A stretch of 64,000 nucleotides of DNA, taken from contig OY725501.1 in assembly GCA_963281255.1 (NCBI GenBank), positions 62,001 through 126,000 on the forward strand, given 5' to 3'. The notes under the pieces were generated by a model, which worked only from the letters and a program-made list of their open reading frames with translations, made no database searches and was not told where the DNA came from. Source of the DNA: Aphrocallistes beatrix. Taxonomy: Eukaryota > Porifera > Hexactinellida > Sceptrulophora > Aphrocallistidae. Position 1 is the stretch's first letter. Every line of letters starts with the position of its first letter. Both the position numbers and the translations under genes were made by a program. This document shows positions 38,801 to 50,680 of the stretch, piece by piece.

Positions 38801-41800
38801 ACTTACGGTTTATGGTAAGAACAAGTTACTTGTAGAAGTTACAAATGTTGATCTTTCCTATTTATATTCATACTTTCTCATTCTAGAGCCTTCAATCACG
38901 CTTAGTTATGACGAATTCCAAGCCACAAAATACGATTCTTTGAGTCCAGATATAATCACACTAACAATACCGCTTTTCTCTACTCAAGTCCTGCTGTCTA
39001 CTAGCTTCGAATCTGGGATTTGGGAATATCCGGATTCTCGGTTAGTTGTGTCAAGTAACATTACAATTCCATTTCACACTTTGGCTTCTGGAGGAAGATA
39101 CTCATTCAACACAAGTCTAACATGGGATAGAGGACTATCTCAAGTTTTCATCTTAGACATATTAACCTCAGGTATATACTTCATATCAGCTTAATTGTTT
39201 ATTTAGTCTTATTAGGTCTATTATCAATTCTGGTAATAATGCTTGAAGAAGTGACATAATGATATTTTATAGGTTCGAATATAGCAGTTAAAAACAGTTT
39301 TGGTTACTTTCCTATTCGTAACAATACTTTCGGAGAGAATAATACGGAGCTAGCTTGCTTCACATCTTATCAAGGTGCTGACGATAGTAGTATCCAGTGG
39401 TATTATCAGGAGACCGTGACTTCAGTTCTACAGATTGAAAACGGATATTTCGATTCTTCATTTGGGGTTAAAATCATCCATATTGTCAAGGCTGGTATTT
39501 ATACTTGTCATGTTCCAGACCATCGCCAACAACAAACTATATTCTCTGTGGGAATAATTGTGCCAAACAATACGACAATGATCTGTAAGTATTATCGTTA
39601 AACGATGGATAAATCCTAGCTAATTTGTGTTTTCTATAAAGACTACTATGTTATAGTATCAGAAGAAGATTTAGACGGAGATGATGAGATGACATACACT
39701 GCAGGCGGATTATTAACTCTTCTCTATCAGGATCCGAATATTGGCTTAACTTCAATTCGTTGGACGACTGATGAGGTTAAAAACGGTGATACAAATATTC
39801 CCATTGAGTATTTCAACCCAGTAGATGTCAGTGATGTGTTTGTACAGCTCGGATCAGGAGTCTACATATTCAGTTGCTTTTATAGACAGAGTCCTATCAC
39901 AGTTGTTGGCAATATTAATTTGAATTTGAAAGGTATTGATATTCGAGAATGTACATATATTTCATGCATACAGGAAAATTTGCTTTTAACATACTTAATC
40001 ATTTTTATGTACCTGTAGATACATCATTTACCAAGCTTTTATATAATGGGACGTTAGAAATCATTTTCAGTGATGTGAATAATGCAAACTTTCCTCAATC
40101 ACAAACGATTGATATTCCAATATTAACAGAAAATATAAAACTAACATGTGACACTAGTATGTGTGAGTGGTTGATGGAAAGAGATGCAGTTGCAGACTAT
40201 TCCATTTCAGACACAGAGTATGTCATAGATGTATTGAAGATAGAAAATCAAGGTCTCTACTCACTGAGAAGAAAGACTAGTGCTGATGTTACCTATTCAA
40301 CTGCTGGATTCATGCTTACAGTCACAGGTAGAGTTTGAAAACTTTAAATTATCGATTACATTTATTTCCATGACATTACTATATTCTTTGCTTAGGTTTT
40401 ACAAGACAGAGTATAATCTCACTCAAGCATAGCGATATTAATATTAGACCCATCACTCTGTTTTGGGAATTAGAAAAAGTTCTTCCTGACGAAGCTAATC
40501 AGACGTTTACCATTACTTACACAGAAAATGGTGAACTCCGCAAAAATACAACAACAGATACAACTTTTAACCTTACAGACCTCATCCCTGGTCAAACATA
40601 TATAGTATATGTCACCCTACTTTATGCCTATACCCTAGAGATCTCTAACAAATCTGTTGAAATTACAATACCACTGCCACAAAGTGGAATCTCCTTAGCT
40701 GCAATCATTCCAATCATAATATTATTTGTGCTTGCATCTGTTATGGGAATAATTGTAGTATTGGTAATCGTCATCTTCTGTTGCAGGAGGAAGAGAAGTA
40801 TAAATAAATTTAAAACTTTGACTGAGGACGATGGAAAGTTCCCTAATATTTCTCCCAAAATGTTAAGCTGTGCCCCTACTCAGGAAAAAACTCAGCAAAC
40901 TAGAGGAATAATGAATTTTTTTAAAGCTGGAAGCGTTGAGTATGCTAACATCGAGGAGAAATCTCAATATGACATACCATTAGAAGCTATCACTAAAACA
41001 GAACACAATTATGCTACAATCGATGAAACTTCGCTCGTGCCTCTTGAAAGTGAAGACAGTCCAAATGTGGATCAATTAAGTAGTGAAGAAAAACAAATAT
41101 ACTACTCCAACCTTGGTAAAATCTCGGTCCAAAAAACAGAAGCACCTTTAGAGCCAAAATCCAGATCTAATAATGAAGAAAATGTTATTGAACAATCGCG
41201 TAGCTACTCTAGAGTAGAGGACATGGATGAAAGCGATAAGCTTTATACTCCAATGAAAGCTTTAGAGAAGGAACAGTTTCTAAATCAGCCTGTAGCCACA
41301 AGCATAATACCAGCTAATCTATTCACTAAAACATATAAAAAATATGTTGAAGCAAGTTCAGGGGATGAATCCGTAATTACAGAGGAGTTCAATCAAATCA
41401 ACTTGACAATGCAATCGTTTCAAGAAAAAATAATAGAAGGCAGTAAACCTGAAAATAAAGTAAAAAACCCGACAGAAGACGCATTACCATTTGAAGCCAA
41501 TCGTGTAGTTCTAGAGTCTCCACATCTATTGGGGAATTACATTAACGCTAGTTACATTGATAACTACAACTTCATTGCTACAATGCATCCCACAGCTGAA
41601 ACACTTGTAGATTTCTTGCAAATGCTCTATCAAACTGAAGCTAGCATGGTGGTAATGCTAGCTACCAGAAAAGAAAAAGCTAAAATTATTGGAGGACTCT
41701 CAAATAGGAAAGCTTATTGGCCCAGAGAAGGCATGAATCTAGAATGCCATCCTTTCACCGTTAGCACTGTTAGCACTTCAGATTCCAACGTCTTTATAAA

Positions 41801-42430
41801 GCAAGAACTAATGCTAACTCATAATGTGGAAAAGAAAAGTAAATCCGTAATGCATTGCATTTCAGCAGTTTGGAATGAAGATAGTACTGCAGTATCGTTA
41901 GAAAATATATTAACTCTCTTGATTCGTATAATTAAACAGAAAGAGACAACATCACTTAAACCTGTCATAATCCATTGTGCAGACGGTATCTCAAAGACTG
42001 GAGTTCTACTAACCATATACAATGCAGTGCAGGAATTGAATCAGAGGAAGACTATAAACATCTACAACGCTGTGAAGAATTTGAGAAGGCAAAGGATGCA
42101 AATGGTCCCAACACTGGTTTGTTAATTAGTGCAGCTCCTTAATAGGGAGATGTCCTTATAGCATATATGGCGTACCACATCTGTCCATAAAAGAATCTAA
42201 TGATCTAATCTCTACCAAATATTGCATATTGGATTCCTTTACACCTTATTCTATCACTGGATTTGGTTTGAAAGAAAGAAATGCTTTTTCAAAATTATAT
42301 TTTTAATTCTTTAAATACTAGTACAATGATTATATCACAAAATATTCTATTTTCAGATATTTATATTCTCTAGGCCTGCTACAACACATGCTATGCTTTG
42401 ATGAACGAGTACTGCTCAATTCACCTCTGA
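29894..42430 (+). CDS. Receptor gene D: 25 Ig-like exons, FN3, TM, ITIM-like tail and PTP-like pseudophosphatase; one Ig exon split by a mariner element
   Basis: 28 exons. Signal 29894-29954 (MLYFYLFIFIFASLNLSLAT). Ig exons: 30238-30501, 30562-30861, 30947-31180, 31258-31539, 31602-31913, 31982-32233, 32313-32588, 32658-32957, 33043-33276, 33354-33635, 33698-34009, 34074-34242 plus 35584-35666 (split by mariner), 35742-36020, 36083-36379, 36445-36690, 36765-37046, 37106-37417, 37487-37738, 37864-38139, 38210-38506, 38569-38814, 38887-39171, 39273-39584, 39657-39932, 40019-40327. Then 40396-42116 (FN3, TM, PTP) and 42374-42430. Counting the split exon as one, the frame is open for 2935 aa. The tail has ITIM-like VEYANI (40935-40952) and IYYSNL (41097-41114), both also YxN Grb2-type motifs. 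The only PTP domain has P-loop HCADGISKTG (41973-42002) and no WPD, so I infer no catalysis. The mariner-bearing exon is probably skipped or makes the allele defective. Confidence 0.82.
34243..35581 (+). mobile_element. mariner element inserted in an Ig exon of gene D
   Basis: The 1339-bp element has TA on both sides (34241-34242 and 35582-35583) and about 32-bp terminal inverted repeats starting CTACGGGYGTTCAATAAGTT, with two mismatches between ends. The uninterrupted homologous exon in gene C (24067-24318) reads straight through the site. Removing the element and one TA leaves an exon of 252 bp, the same length as its paralogues. It is a Tc1/mariner, mariner clade, insertion. Confidence 0.97.
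34445..35509 (+). pseudogene. mariner transposase, D34D type, with frame breaks
   Basis: It opens with MASNLKLEQRASIKIRTLLG and the helix-turn-helix region, including the linker RSGRPKSA. The DDE region shows GDETWIRYNEP for the first Asp, then HDNARPHKTK and YSPDLAPCDFWLF with 34 residues between the second and third Asp, which defines the mariner D34D class. The coding frame changes twice: the first frame runs to about 34850, a second covers the SEYQDADPRRL segment to about 34920, and a third carries GDETW to the stop at 35507-35509. It is therefore probably inactive. It lies inside gene D and on the same strand. Confidence 0.92.
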
Positions 42431-43182
42431 TGTACCTAAAACTTCAGCTACTCTCATCATACCTTATTCTACACAAGGATTATTGCTCTATCTATTTGAT
42501 TATTTTCTTATTTACTAGTATGGAAGTTTAGAATTATCAGAAGTAGGATTAGAACTTTATTGGTTATTAAAACAATGAATTCGTTTACTGTTTTGCTTGG
42601 ATCAGTGATAAACAATGATAGTACGATTCCCGATTCAGTGTTGGAATCAGGTTTGGGTTTTGGATCGGATTCGAGCCGGGTTCAGGTTTGTCCTTCAGAA
42701 AATATAGCAATCTATAGAATATAGTTGATTTGGCATCAAATACGGATTCAAATTCAGATTCTGGTTCTGGTTCGGGTCATGCCAAGTTCTGTAAAGTGGA
42801 CACCTACTGAAGCACTATATAATCTCTTTTGAGCCCATGGCAATTCCTATAAGAGATCTTAAGGAAAAGAAGTTTTACGATGCTATGCTCGCAAACTGGG
42901 CAAATTCTGCGATTTGTAATACTTATACACAGCAAAGCCTACAATAATAGGAACAAAACATTTGGAATTCTTTGATGAGTAAAATAATTACAATTTAATT
43001 TCAAAACATTTGTCCAATCATATGATGGCTACAAAAGCAATGATTCACTAACTATACTTGGGAATTAAGTCACAATACAGTAAATATCAAACTAGTTCTA
43101 ACTATAATAAGCATTGATAAATCTATAAACACAATAGGTAGTTGTTAATTATCGTGGAAGAAGAGGCGTTCTTCACTGTATT
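42431..43182. other. Tail-to-tail spacer between genes D and E
   Basis: It holds the 3' ends of D (+) and E (-). From about 42625 to 42790 the sequence is low-complexity with repeated GGATTC and GGTTYGGG words. 42804-42857 is a gene B last-exon relic, and from about 42880 on it matches the flank at 14640-14928. Nothing else recognisable. Confidence 0.6.
42804..42857 (-). pseudogene. Relic of a gene B terminal exon
   Basis: On the minus strand, ISYRNCHGLKRDYIVLQ followed by a stop aligns with the gene B last exon (ISYTNCYELIREYRVLQQ), including the upstream AG acceptor. The rest of that B copy is gone: the flank that lies upstream of gene B follows almost at once. It shows that the E block once carried its own B gene. 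Confidence 0.75.
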
Positions 43183-46100
43183 TTAGGTCGAAGAGCAATA
43201 TTCATTCATTACTGCAAAACAGGAACATAAATTGGTCTAGAGGAGACAAAAAAGTTATTTCATTTATAATATCTAAAACTTAGTTATTGATAAATGAATG
43301 TTAGAGATATTTCTCACCAAAGTTGGCACAAAGTTCATTCTTTCTCTCCTAAGACGTTTGATGGTATGGAATATGTCGATTTGTCCTTCCTTCTTCATCT
43401 CTTGTATGCACTGGTAAACTGTGTAAATAATTCCAGTCTTTCCGATGCCATCTTGACAATGTATTATTATCGGTTTATTAGGATTTTCGCGCTTATATTT
43501 GATAATGAAATTAAGGAGGATCACAATACTTGGAATATCTGTTGTTTCGCCCTTTTCATTCCAAGCTGTAGAAATCACTTGCATGAAAGTCCGCTCCGAT
43601 TGTTCGGAATTATTCTTAAGAAGGATATCTTGTTTTATCAGTACTGTGGACTCTTCAGAATTGGTTATGGAAATTTCAAATGGAGGTATGTTCAAGGATG
43701 CATCTTTATTAGGCCAATAGGCTTTCCGATCAGACATGTTTCCAAGTATTTCAGATTTTTCCTCTGAAGTAGCTAGCATGACAACTAACGAAGCCTCAGT
43801 TTGGTATATCATTTGTAAGAAATCCACTAGAGTATTTGCATCAGGATGTATGGTAGTTATGAACTGATTGCCCTCATGGTAACTGGCATTTATATAATCG
43901 TTGCACGGAATGAAAGGGGATTTGATTACAACTCGATTGTGATCAAATGGCACTATCTCTCCGCTAGGATTATTGTCAGGGTTATTATCAGCAACATCAG
44001 TTGATAAATAGAAGGACTTCTTGCATTGATAATTAAGTTCAGAGAATTGTTGAAAAAATACAGATACATATCCCTCTTGGTCACTTTCTAGATAGCTGTT
44101 GTAGGTATTCGTAAAATCTTCAGCTGGAATGGACGTCTTTCCAAGCAAGAGTTCCAGGACAGCAAGATAGATGAACTTGTATTGACGGAATGTTTGCACC
44201 ATATGTGGACGATGCTCTCTCATCTCGTTTACAACCTGATAAATTGAGATTGGCTGCATTTGGATTATGGCAGATCGAAGGTTGAATAACGTTATAAAGG
44301 TCCCAGTTCGACCTACACCAGCTGAACAATGGACAAGAATGGGAGCTTTGCTGGGTATCATAGTCTCTTGAACTGTTTCAACAAAGAGTAATAGTTCATC
44401 ATATAAAATTGGGACATCATGATCTGGCCATGCTGTGAAATGGAAGTGCTTTATCTGTAACTTTTCCTTACTATATTCAAATTTGAACAACCGCGTTATG
44501 TAACCATCATAAATATCAGTTTGTATGTTTGTAAGTTTGTAAGGTCCATACTTAACCTTTTCGCCTTTATTTGTGGGGAAATAAGCTTCACATTTCTTCT
44601 TCTCACCTTCTATCAAATTGGTCACCATCACAATATTGACGATATTCTGTTCAAAAATCATTCGCCAAAAGTCTTCTAGAGTATTTTCTTTCGGGCCTTG
44701 TGAAGCAATGAAATGCTGTGGAACATACATACCAGGGATATGGCTAGCATTAATGTAGTCAGACTGTGCATCTTCCCCTTTCTCTTTCAGGATAACTCGT
44801 GACTTGTCATAAGGGTATATTAACTTGTATTTATTCTTAGGCTTGTTAATTCTTTTGTGCGCTTCCTCACAAATATATCGGAACGAATCACCCCCAAGGC
44901 TATCATACTCTTCCTTGAGTGTCTTTTCTTTCTCCCAAAGCTTATCAACATGTCTTTTAAACATATCCAGAGGTATCAGCCTGAAATTGGAATATTTTTC
45001 CACTTCTTGCATCATTGGGTCTGATTCAGAAAAATTTGATTCTTCAGTCATTGACTCTGTAAGGTCAGAGCTGTAAGCAGGATTACTAATTTGAGTGCCC
45101 AATGTTGTATATCCAGATTCGTTACTACAATTATTTCTCAACTCTATGCGATTTCGTTTATTAGACGTTTTTGCGATTGCGTTGCCTTCATCCAAAGTTG
45201 TGAACGCTTTGCCTTTTCTTTTCTTCATTTTGAAGATTATGATGATTAAGAGTATTATAATGACAATCACGATCATTATGATTAGGAAAGCTGGGATTAT
45301 TGCAGCAAGGAGGATACCACCCTGTGGCAGAAGTGGTACCATTATTACAACAGATCTGTTTGAGGTCTCTAGAGTGTAAGCATAAGACAGTGTGACAAAT
45401 ACTGTATATGTTTGACCAGGAGTGAGGTATGTAAGGTTAAAAGCTGTATCTGTTGTTGTATTTCTATAAGATTCACCATTTTCTATGTAAGTGATGGTAA
45501 ATGTCTGATTAGCTTCGTCAGAAAGAACTGTTTCTAATTCCCATAACAAAGTGATGGGTCTAATATTGACATCGCTATGATTGAGTGAGATTATGCTCTG
45601 TCTTGTAAAACCTAAGCAAAGAATATATTAATGTCATGGAAGTAAGTGTAATCGATCATTGATTAAAGTCTTTAAACTCTACCTGTGACTGCGAGCATGA
45701 ATCCAGCAGTTGAATAGGTAACATCAGCACTAGTCTTTCTTCTCAGTGAGTAGAGACCTTGATTTTCTATCCTCAATACATCTATGACATACTCTCTGCC
45801 TGAAATGGGATAGTCTGCAACTGCATCTCTTTCCATCAACCACTCACACATACTAGTGTCACATGTTAGTTTTATGTTCTCTGTTAAAATTGGAATATCA
45901 ATCCATTGTGATTGAGGAAAGTTTGCATTATTCACATCACTGAATAGAACTTCCAATGTTCCATTATGCGTAAGTTTGGTAAATGCGATATCTAGAAGTA
46001 CGTATATATGATATAAAATCAGTATTTTAGAAGTAGTGTTTCTGAAATATATGTACACTCTCGAATATCAGTACCTTTCAAATTCAGACTAAGACTTCCA

Positions 46101-49100
46101 ACAACATTGATAGGACTCTGTCTATAAAAGCAACTGAATATGTAGGCTCCTGATCCAAGCTGTGCAAACATATCACTGACATCTACTGGGTTTAAAAATT
46201 CAATGGAAGTGTTTGCATCACCGTTTTTAACCTCATCAGCCGTCCAACGAATGGAAACTAAGCCAATATTCGGATCCTGATAGAGAAGAGTTAATAATCC
46301 GCCTACAGTATATGTCATCTCATCATCTCCGTCTAAATCTTCTTCTGATACTATAACACAGTAGTCTTTATAGAAAACACAATTTAGCTAGGATTTATCC
46401 ATCGTTAAACGATAATACTTACAGATCATTGTCGTATTGTTTGGCACAATTATTCCCACAGAGAATATAGTTGGTTGTTGGCGATGGTCTGGAACATGAC
46501 AAGTATAAATACCAGCCTTGACAATTTGGATGATTTTAACCCCAAATGAAGAATCGAAATATCCGTTCTGAATCTGTAGAACTGAAGTCACATTCTCCTG
46601 ATAATACCACTGGATACTACTATCACCAGCACCTTGATAGGATGTGAAGCAAGCTAGCTCCGTATTATTCTCTCCGAAAGTATTATTTCGAATAGGAAAG
46701 TAACCATAACTGTTTTTCACTGCTATATTTGAACCTATAAAATACCATCATGACACTTCTTCAAGCATTATTACCAGAATTAATAATGGACCTAATAAGA
46801 CTAAATAAACAATTAAGCTGATATGAAGTATATACCTGAAGTTAATATTTCTAAGATGAAAACTTCAGTTATTCTTCCATCCCATGTTAGACTTGTGTTG
46901 AATGAGTATCTTCCTCCAGAAGCCAAAGTGTGAAATGGAATTTGTATGTTACTCGACAACACTACCTGAGAATCCGTATATTCCCAAATCCCAGATTCGA
47001 AATTAGTAGACAGTAGTACTTGTGTAGAGAAAAGCGGTATTGTTAGTGTGATTATATCTGGACTCAAAGAATCGTATTTGATAGCTTGGAATCCGTCATA
47101 ACTAAGCGTAAATGAAGGCTCTAGAATGAGGAAGTATGAGTGTAAATAGAAAATATAGATATTTGCCACTTCTGACTCGTTCTTACCATAAACTGTAAGT
47201 CTGATATCTAGTGAATCATTGAAGACTTTATTAAGACACGAGAAAGTTACTGTATCGCTAGCATTGAGATTGTTTAGTTTGAAGGGATTAGTATAATTCA
47301 CTCCTGAATATCTCCACATGACGGAATCCAGTGGAATGACTGGATTGTCAAAATCACAGAGAAGACGAATATCAGAAGGATCAATTTCTTTTATGTAATA
47401 GTGTGGCATTCCAGACACTTCAGTTGTTACAACTAAAAGCAAATTTAATTTTAGGGAAAATATTAAAATATCATTAAATCCGATAAATAAACTCACTGAT
47501 GGTATAAGCAGGATTGAAAATAGCTATATCATAACTTGTTTGGATAACTTTACATCTGTAATACCCCTGCCTTGACTCTAGAACGTTCAATACACTTACT
47601 CCTGTATTAGTATTCCAACTACTTGTAGAAGTGATATTTAGTGCTTCAGCTATCTGAGTTGGTCTATATATCCATTGTATTTGCTGAGAAGTGTTACTAG
47701 TGAGACACGTTAGAGTTGCATTTTTGTAGAATATTTCATTATTGGGTACTGAAAGGTAGTTTCCATTATTTCTGAAATACTTAAGTTCTGAAATGCTTAA
47801 CACTAAAATTAAGTCAAAATAATTAGCAAATTCAATGTAAAATTATTCTAGAGTAGTAAACTCATTCTTACAATTGTGTTGGTAGATATTGGTAAATAAA
47901 ATAATCTGTATTGCAAAGACTTCAACTTTGTCCAAGTTTGTCACATAAAATATATACAATCCAGCATGATTAGCAGTGAATACTGGAAATATAATGCTAT
48001 CTGAGGTAACTTCAGTATTGTCAGGTCTCCTCCACTTTCCTATCAGGTTAGTTTGTAGTGTGACATTCTGACTCAGCACTCTAACACTAGCTGTGTTAGT
48101 GCTAGGAGGTAGGAGTGTGTGTGTTGTAGTATTGTCAGCAGTTAATGTAATGACAGGAGGTCCTGTATGCAAGAAGAATAGAATAAACCATTAGTATAAG
48201 CTATTGTTAATTAAACTTACAATCAGCTCAAGCTTACCTTGAACATAGAGATTCGCTGTCAAGATCTTATCAGACGAAATAATGTAAACACAGTTTATCT
48301 TTGATTGTGGACTATTAAAGTGATTTTCAAAATGTAAAATGTTCAGAAGATTGCTAAAATACGGACCATCATCACCAGAGATATATACACTTATCAGGTC
48401 TCTGGTTTCATTTTTAGGATCACACAGTACCCAAGTATCATTACTGTCGATTCTTGCTGTGTAGATGTAAGATATCCCAGATTGCAACGCTAAATAGAAT
48501 ATAAATGGGAAGTTTAGTTTAAGCAAATTGTTTAAATAATCAACAAAATAACTCACTTATTGTCCTAACTGGATCAACTACGCCAGCGATATAAGTCTCA
48601 CTAACTCCATTATTGCTAGTATCACAACTATAGAATCCCTGTGAGGAGATGTTAGTTGAGAGAATACTGATTCCTTCTGATGAGATGTTAGTGATACTTG
48701 ATACAGCAGCTCTCATAGAGAAAGAAGAATTTTGGAAGTACCAACTCACTGCAGTGTTAGAGTCAGTTAAACAAACTAATTTCGTGTCCGAATAAAATAT
48801 TGCATTGTTTTCTATCTGAATGTAATCTTCTGTAGAATTCTGCATTGCAAATGGTGTACCTATTTCAAATACTTAGATAATATGCCATTATCGAAAGAAA
48901 TAACATTACGTATTAGAACTCAGATTAGACGTATTCATAAGGGAAAGTAAAGAAGTGCTAAGTAAATGAATAACGTATTTACCCATCGGATTTTAGCGTT
49001 TTTGGCCATGGATCTCATGTAGCAATTTTTCTAAACTCTGTAGACCCTCTCCCATTAAGCTTCATACAAAATTACAGACTTTGATGGGAGAAACTAAATC

Positions 49101-49739
49101 CGTTACCTAGTTCTACTGTAGTACCAAGTGAAGTTCACTCAGTAAACGATGTTCCTATGACATGTTAGTGTGATATGTATCTAGACTCTATTCGTATATA
49201 TGACTGTGACTAACCTGTGGTGTTGATCGATATCAGAATTACTTCACTGTTATTTACAGAGAAAGTGTATAATCCAGCATTGATTAAAATGAAAGTTGGA
49301 AATGTTATTGAGTTAGAATCAACTTCTGTACTGTCAGGTCTCATCCATTTTCCTGTCGCATCGGTATGTAGAGTGACATTGAGGCTGAAAAGTCTCACAC
49401 TAGCTGAGTTTGTTTGTGGATATAATACAGTATAGTTTTTTGTCCCCTCGCTTGTTGTTAGTGTCACATTGGTTGGGTCTATAATGAATATATATAAACG
49501 CCTTGTTTTCTACCATATATGATGTTATGTATGATTTTGGTAGATCCGCCCTTAATTTCCTGGTTTGACTATACCACTGGAATTATCATCTCCATTAATA
49601 TGACTATGTACATAATTTCTTCATTTTGATTTCACCAACTTAACATTTTTAATGGTCCTGTAATTCTCTCCTCACCTGTTTGTTTGGTTAACAATATTTT
49701 TAATCCAATAAAGACTATAATAAACAAATAGTAGTTCAT
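43183..49739 (-). CDS. Receptor gene E: ten Ig-like exons, FN3, TM, active D1 and degenerate D2
   Basis: 13 exons, 1751 aa, frame open throughout. Signal 49676-49739 (MNYYLFIIVFIGLKILL). Ig exons: 49215-49478, 48557-48859, 48238-48489, 47872-48162, 47497-47802, 47187-47432, 46836-47120, 46423-46734, 46075-46350, 45683-45991. Then 43318-45611 (FN3, TM, D1, D2; the same 2294 bp as in gene C) and 43183-43236. D1 keeps AWPDHDVP and HCSAGVGRTG, so it should be an active phosphatase; D2 reads HCQDGIGKTG. SNPAY and KYSNF motifs lie in the juxtamembrane part. Its first alpha exon is followed directly by a beta2-type exon, so it is shorter than C by a deletion of beta1-gamma1-delta, and the intron there (48860-49214) is about 290 bp longer than the matching introns. 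It is head-to-head with F. Confidence 0.86.
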
Positions 49740-50680
49740 ATCAATTGAAACAAGGTCTTGAAACGTACGCCAAATACTCCTTCTATCTAAATACAACCTG
49801 TTAAGTATGAGAAGGATCCGGGGGATAGTTTAGACAATAGCCTACATTGAAGGTTTCCAGTATAAGTGATCTCATCTTGTGGATAATCAAGGCTATAGTG
49901 TGTCTATAGAGAATGTTATAACATAATAACTAAAGAATAGAGGTTAATTTTTCCTATTTTAAGGCTCCATTGATAATTTGATATTGCTATTAAGTTTCAT
50001 AACATATGAGCATCTGTGTATTAATTAATTAATAATATGGATGCCATTTATCTCCACAAATATCTCAATGAAAGTGTAAAAACAGTAATGATTGCGATGT
50101 TTCTCAAATAAAAATTAATGACATCATCAGAAATCTCATATACAACTACATTGAATGTACTCTTAATATTTTTTTACAAATGATCGTCTTTATACATTGA
50201 AATCCTCCTAGCATTTGTCATATTAGGAAATAACTTTCACTCACTTATGAATATACAGTAGTCTTGAAATTTCCTCTGGAGCAAGTTTTTTTGTTGCAAC
50301 CAAATTCAGTTCAAAGTTAGCTTGTGATAGACTAAGCACTCTCTCTATTGGTGTGTACACATCATCCACTTTAACTGCAAAAAATAAATTAATTATTTGA
50401 TAAGTGAACCCTTAATATAAATAATCATATTTATTTTCTTTGTTGTATTATGGAGTATATTGTATGATCTCTTCAAATTTAGTAATCATTCTTTAAGGTT
50501 CTGCCATTTTAGGAAATTTCATATATTTTCCTGAATCATAATGTAATGTGATATACGTTTCTTACAATTCACTATGCAAACCTAAGTATAACTCTAAATA
50601 GAGTGTACCATTACATATTAATTAAGTAGGTTATCCATTATTTCATTTAAAAATCTATTCAGATTTAATCTTTCCTCCAA
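49740..50680. promoter_or_regulatory. Divergent spacer between genes E (-) and F (+)
   Basis: About 940 bp, aligned by eye over most of its length to the C/D spacer at 28994-29893, with scattered indels. Its conservation next to a broken F gene suggests it still serves gene E, or is simply young. Promoter role inferred from position. Confidence 0.5.

Noticed and set aside
42625-42790. GGTTYGGG/GGATTC-rich stretch as telomere-like or coding repeat
   Set aside because: The unit is irregular and not in a sustained frame, so I treat it as low-complexity sequence.
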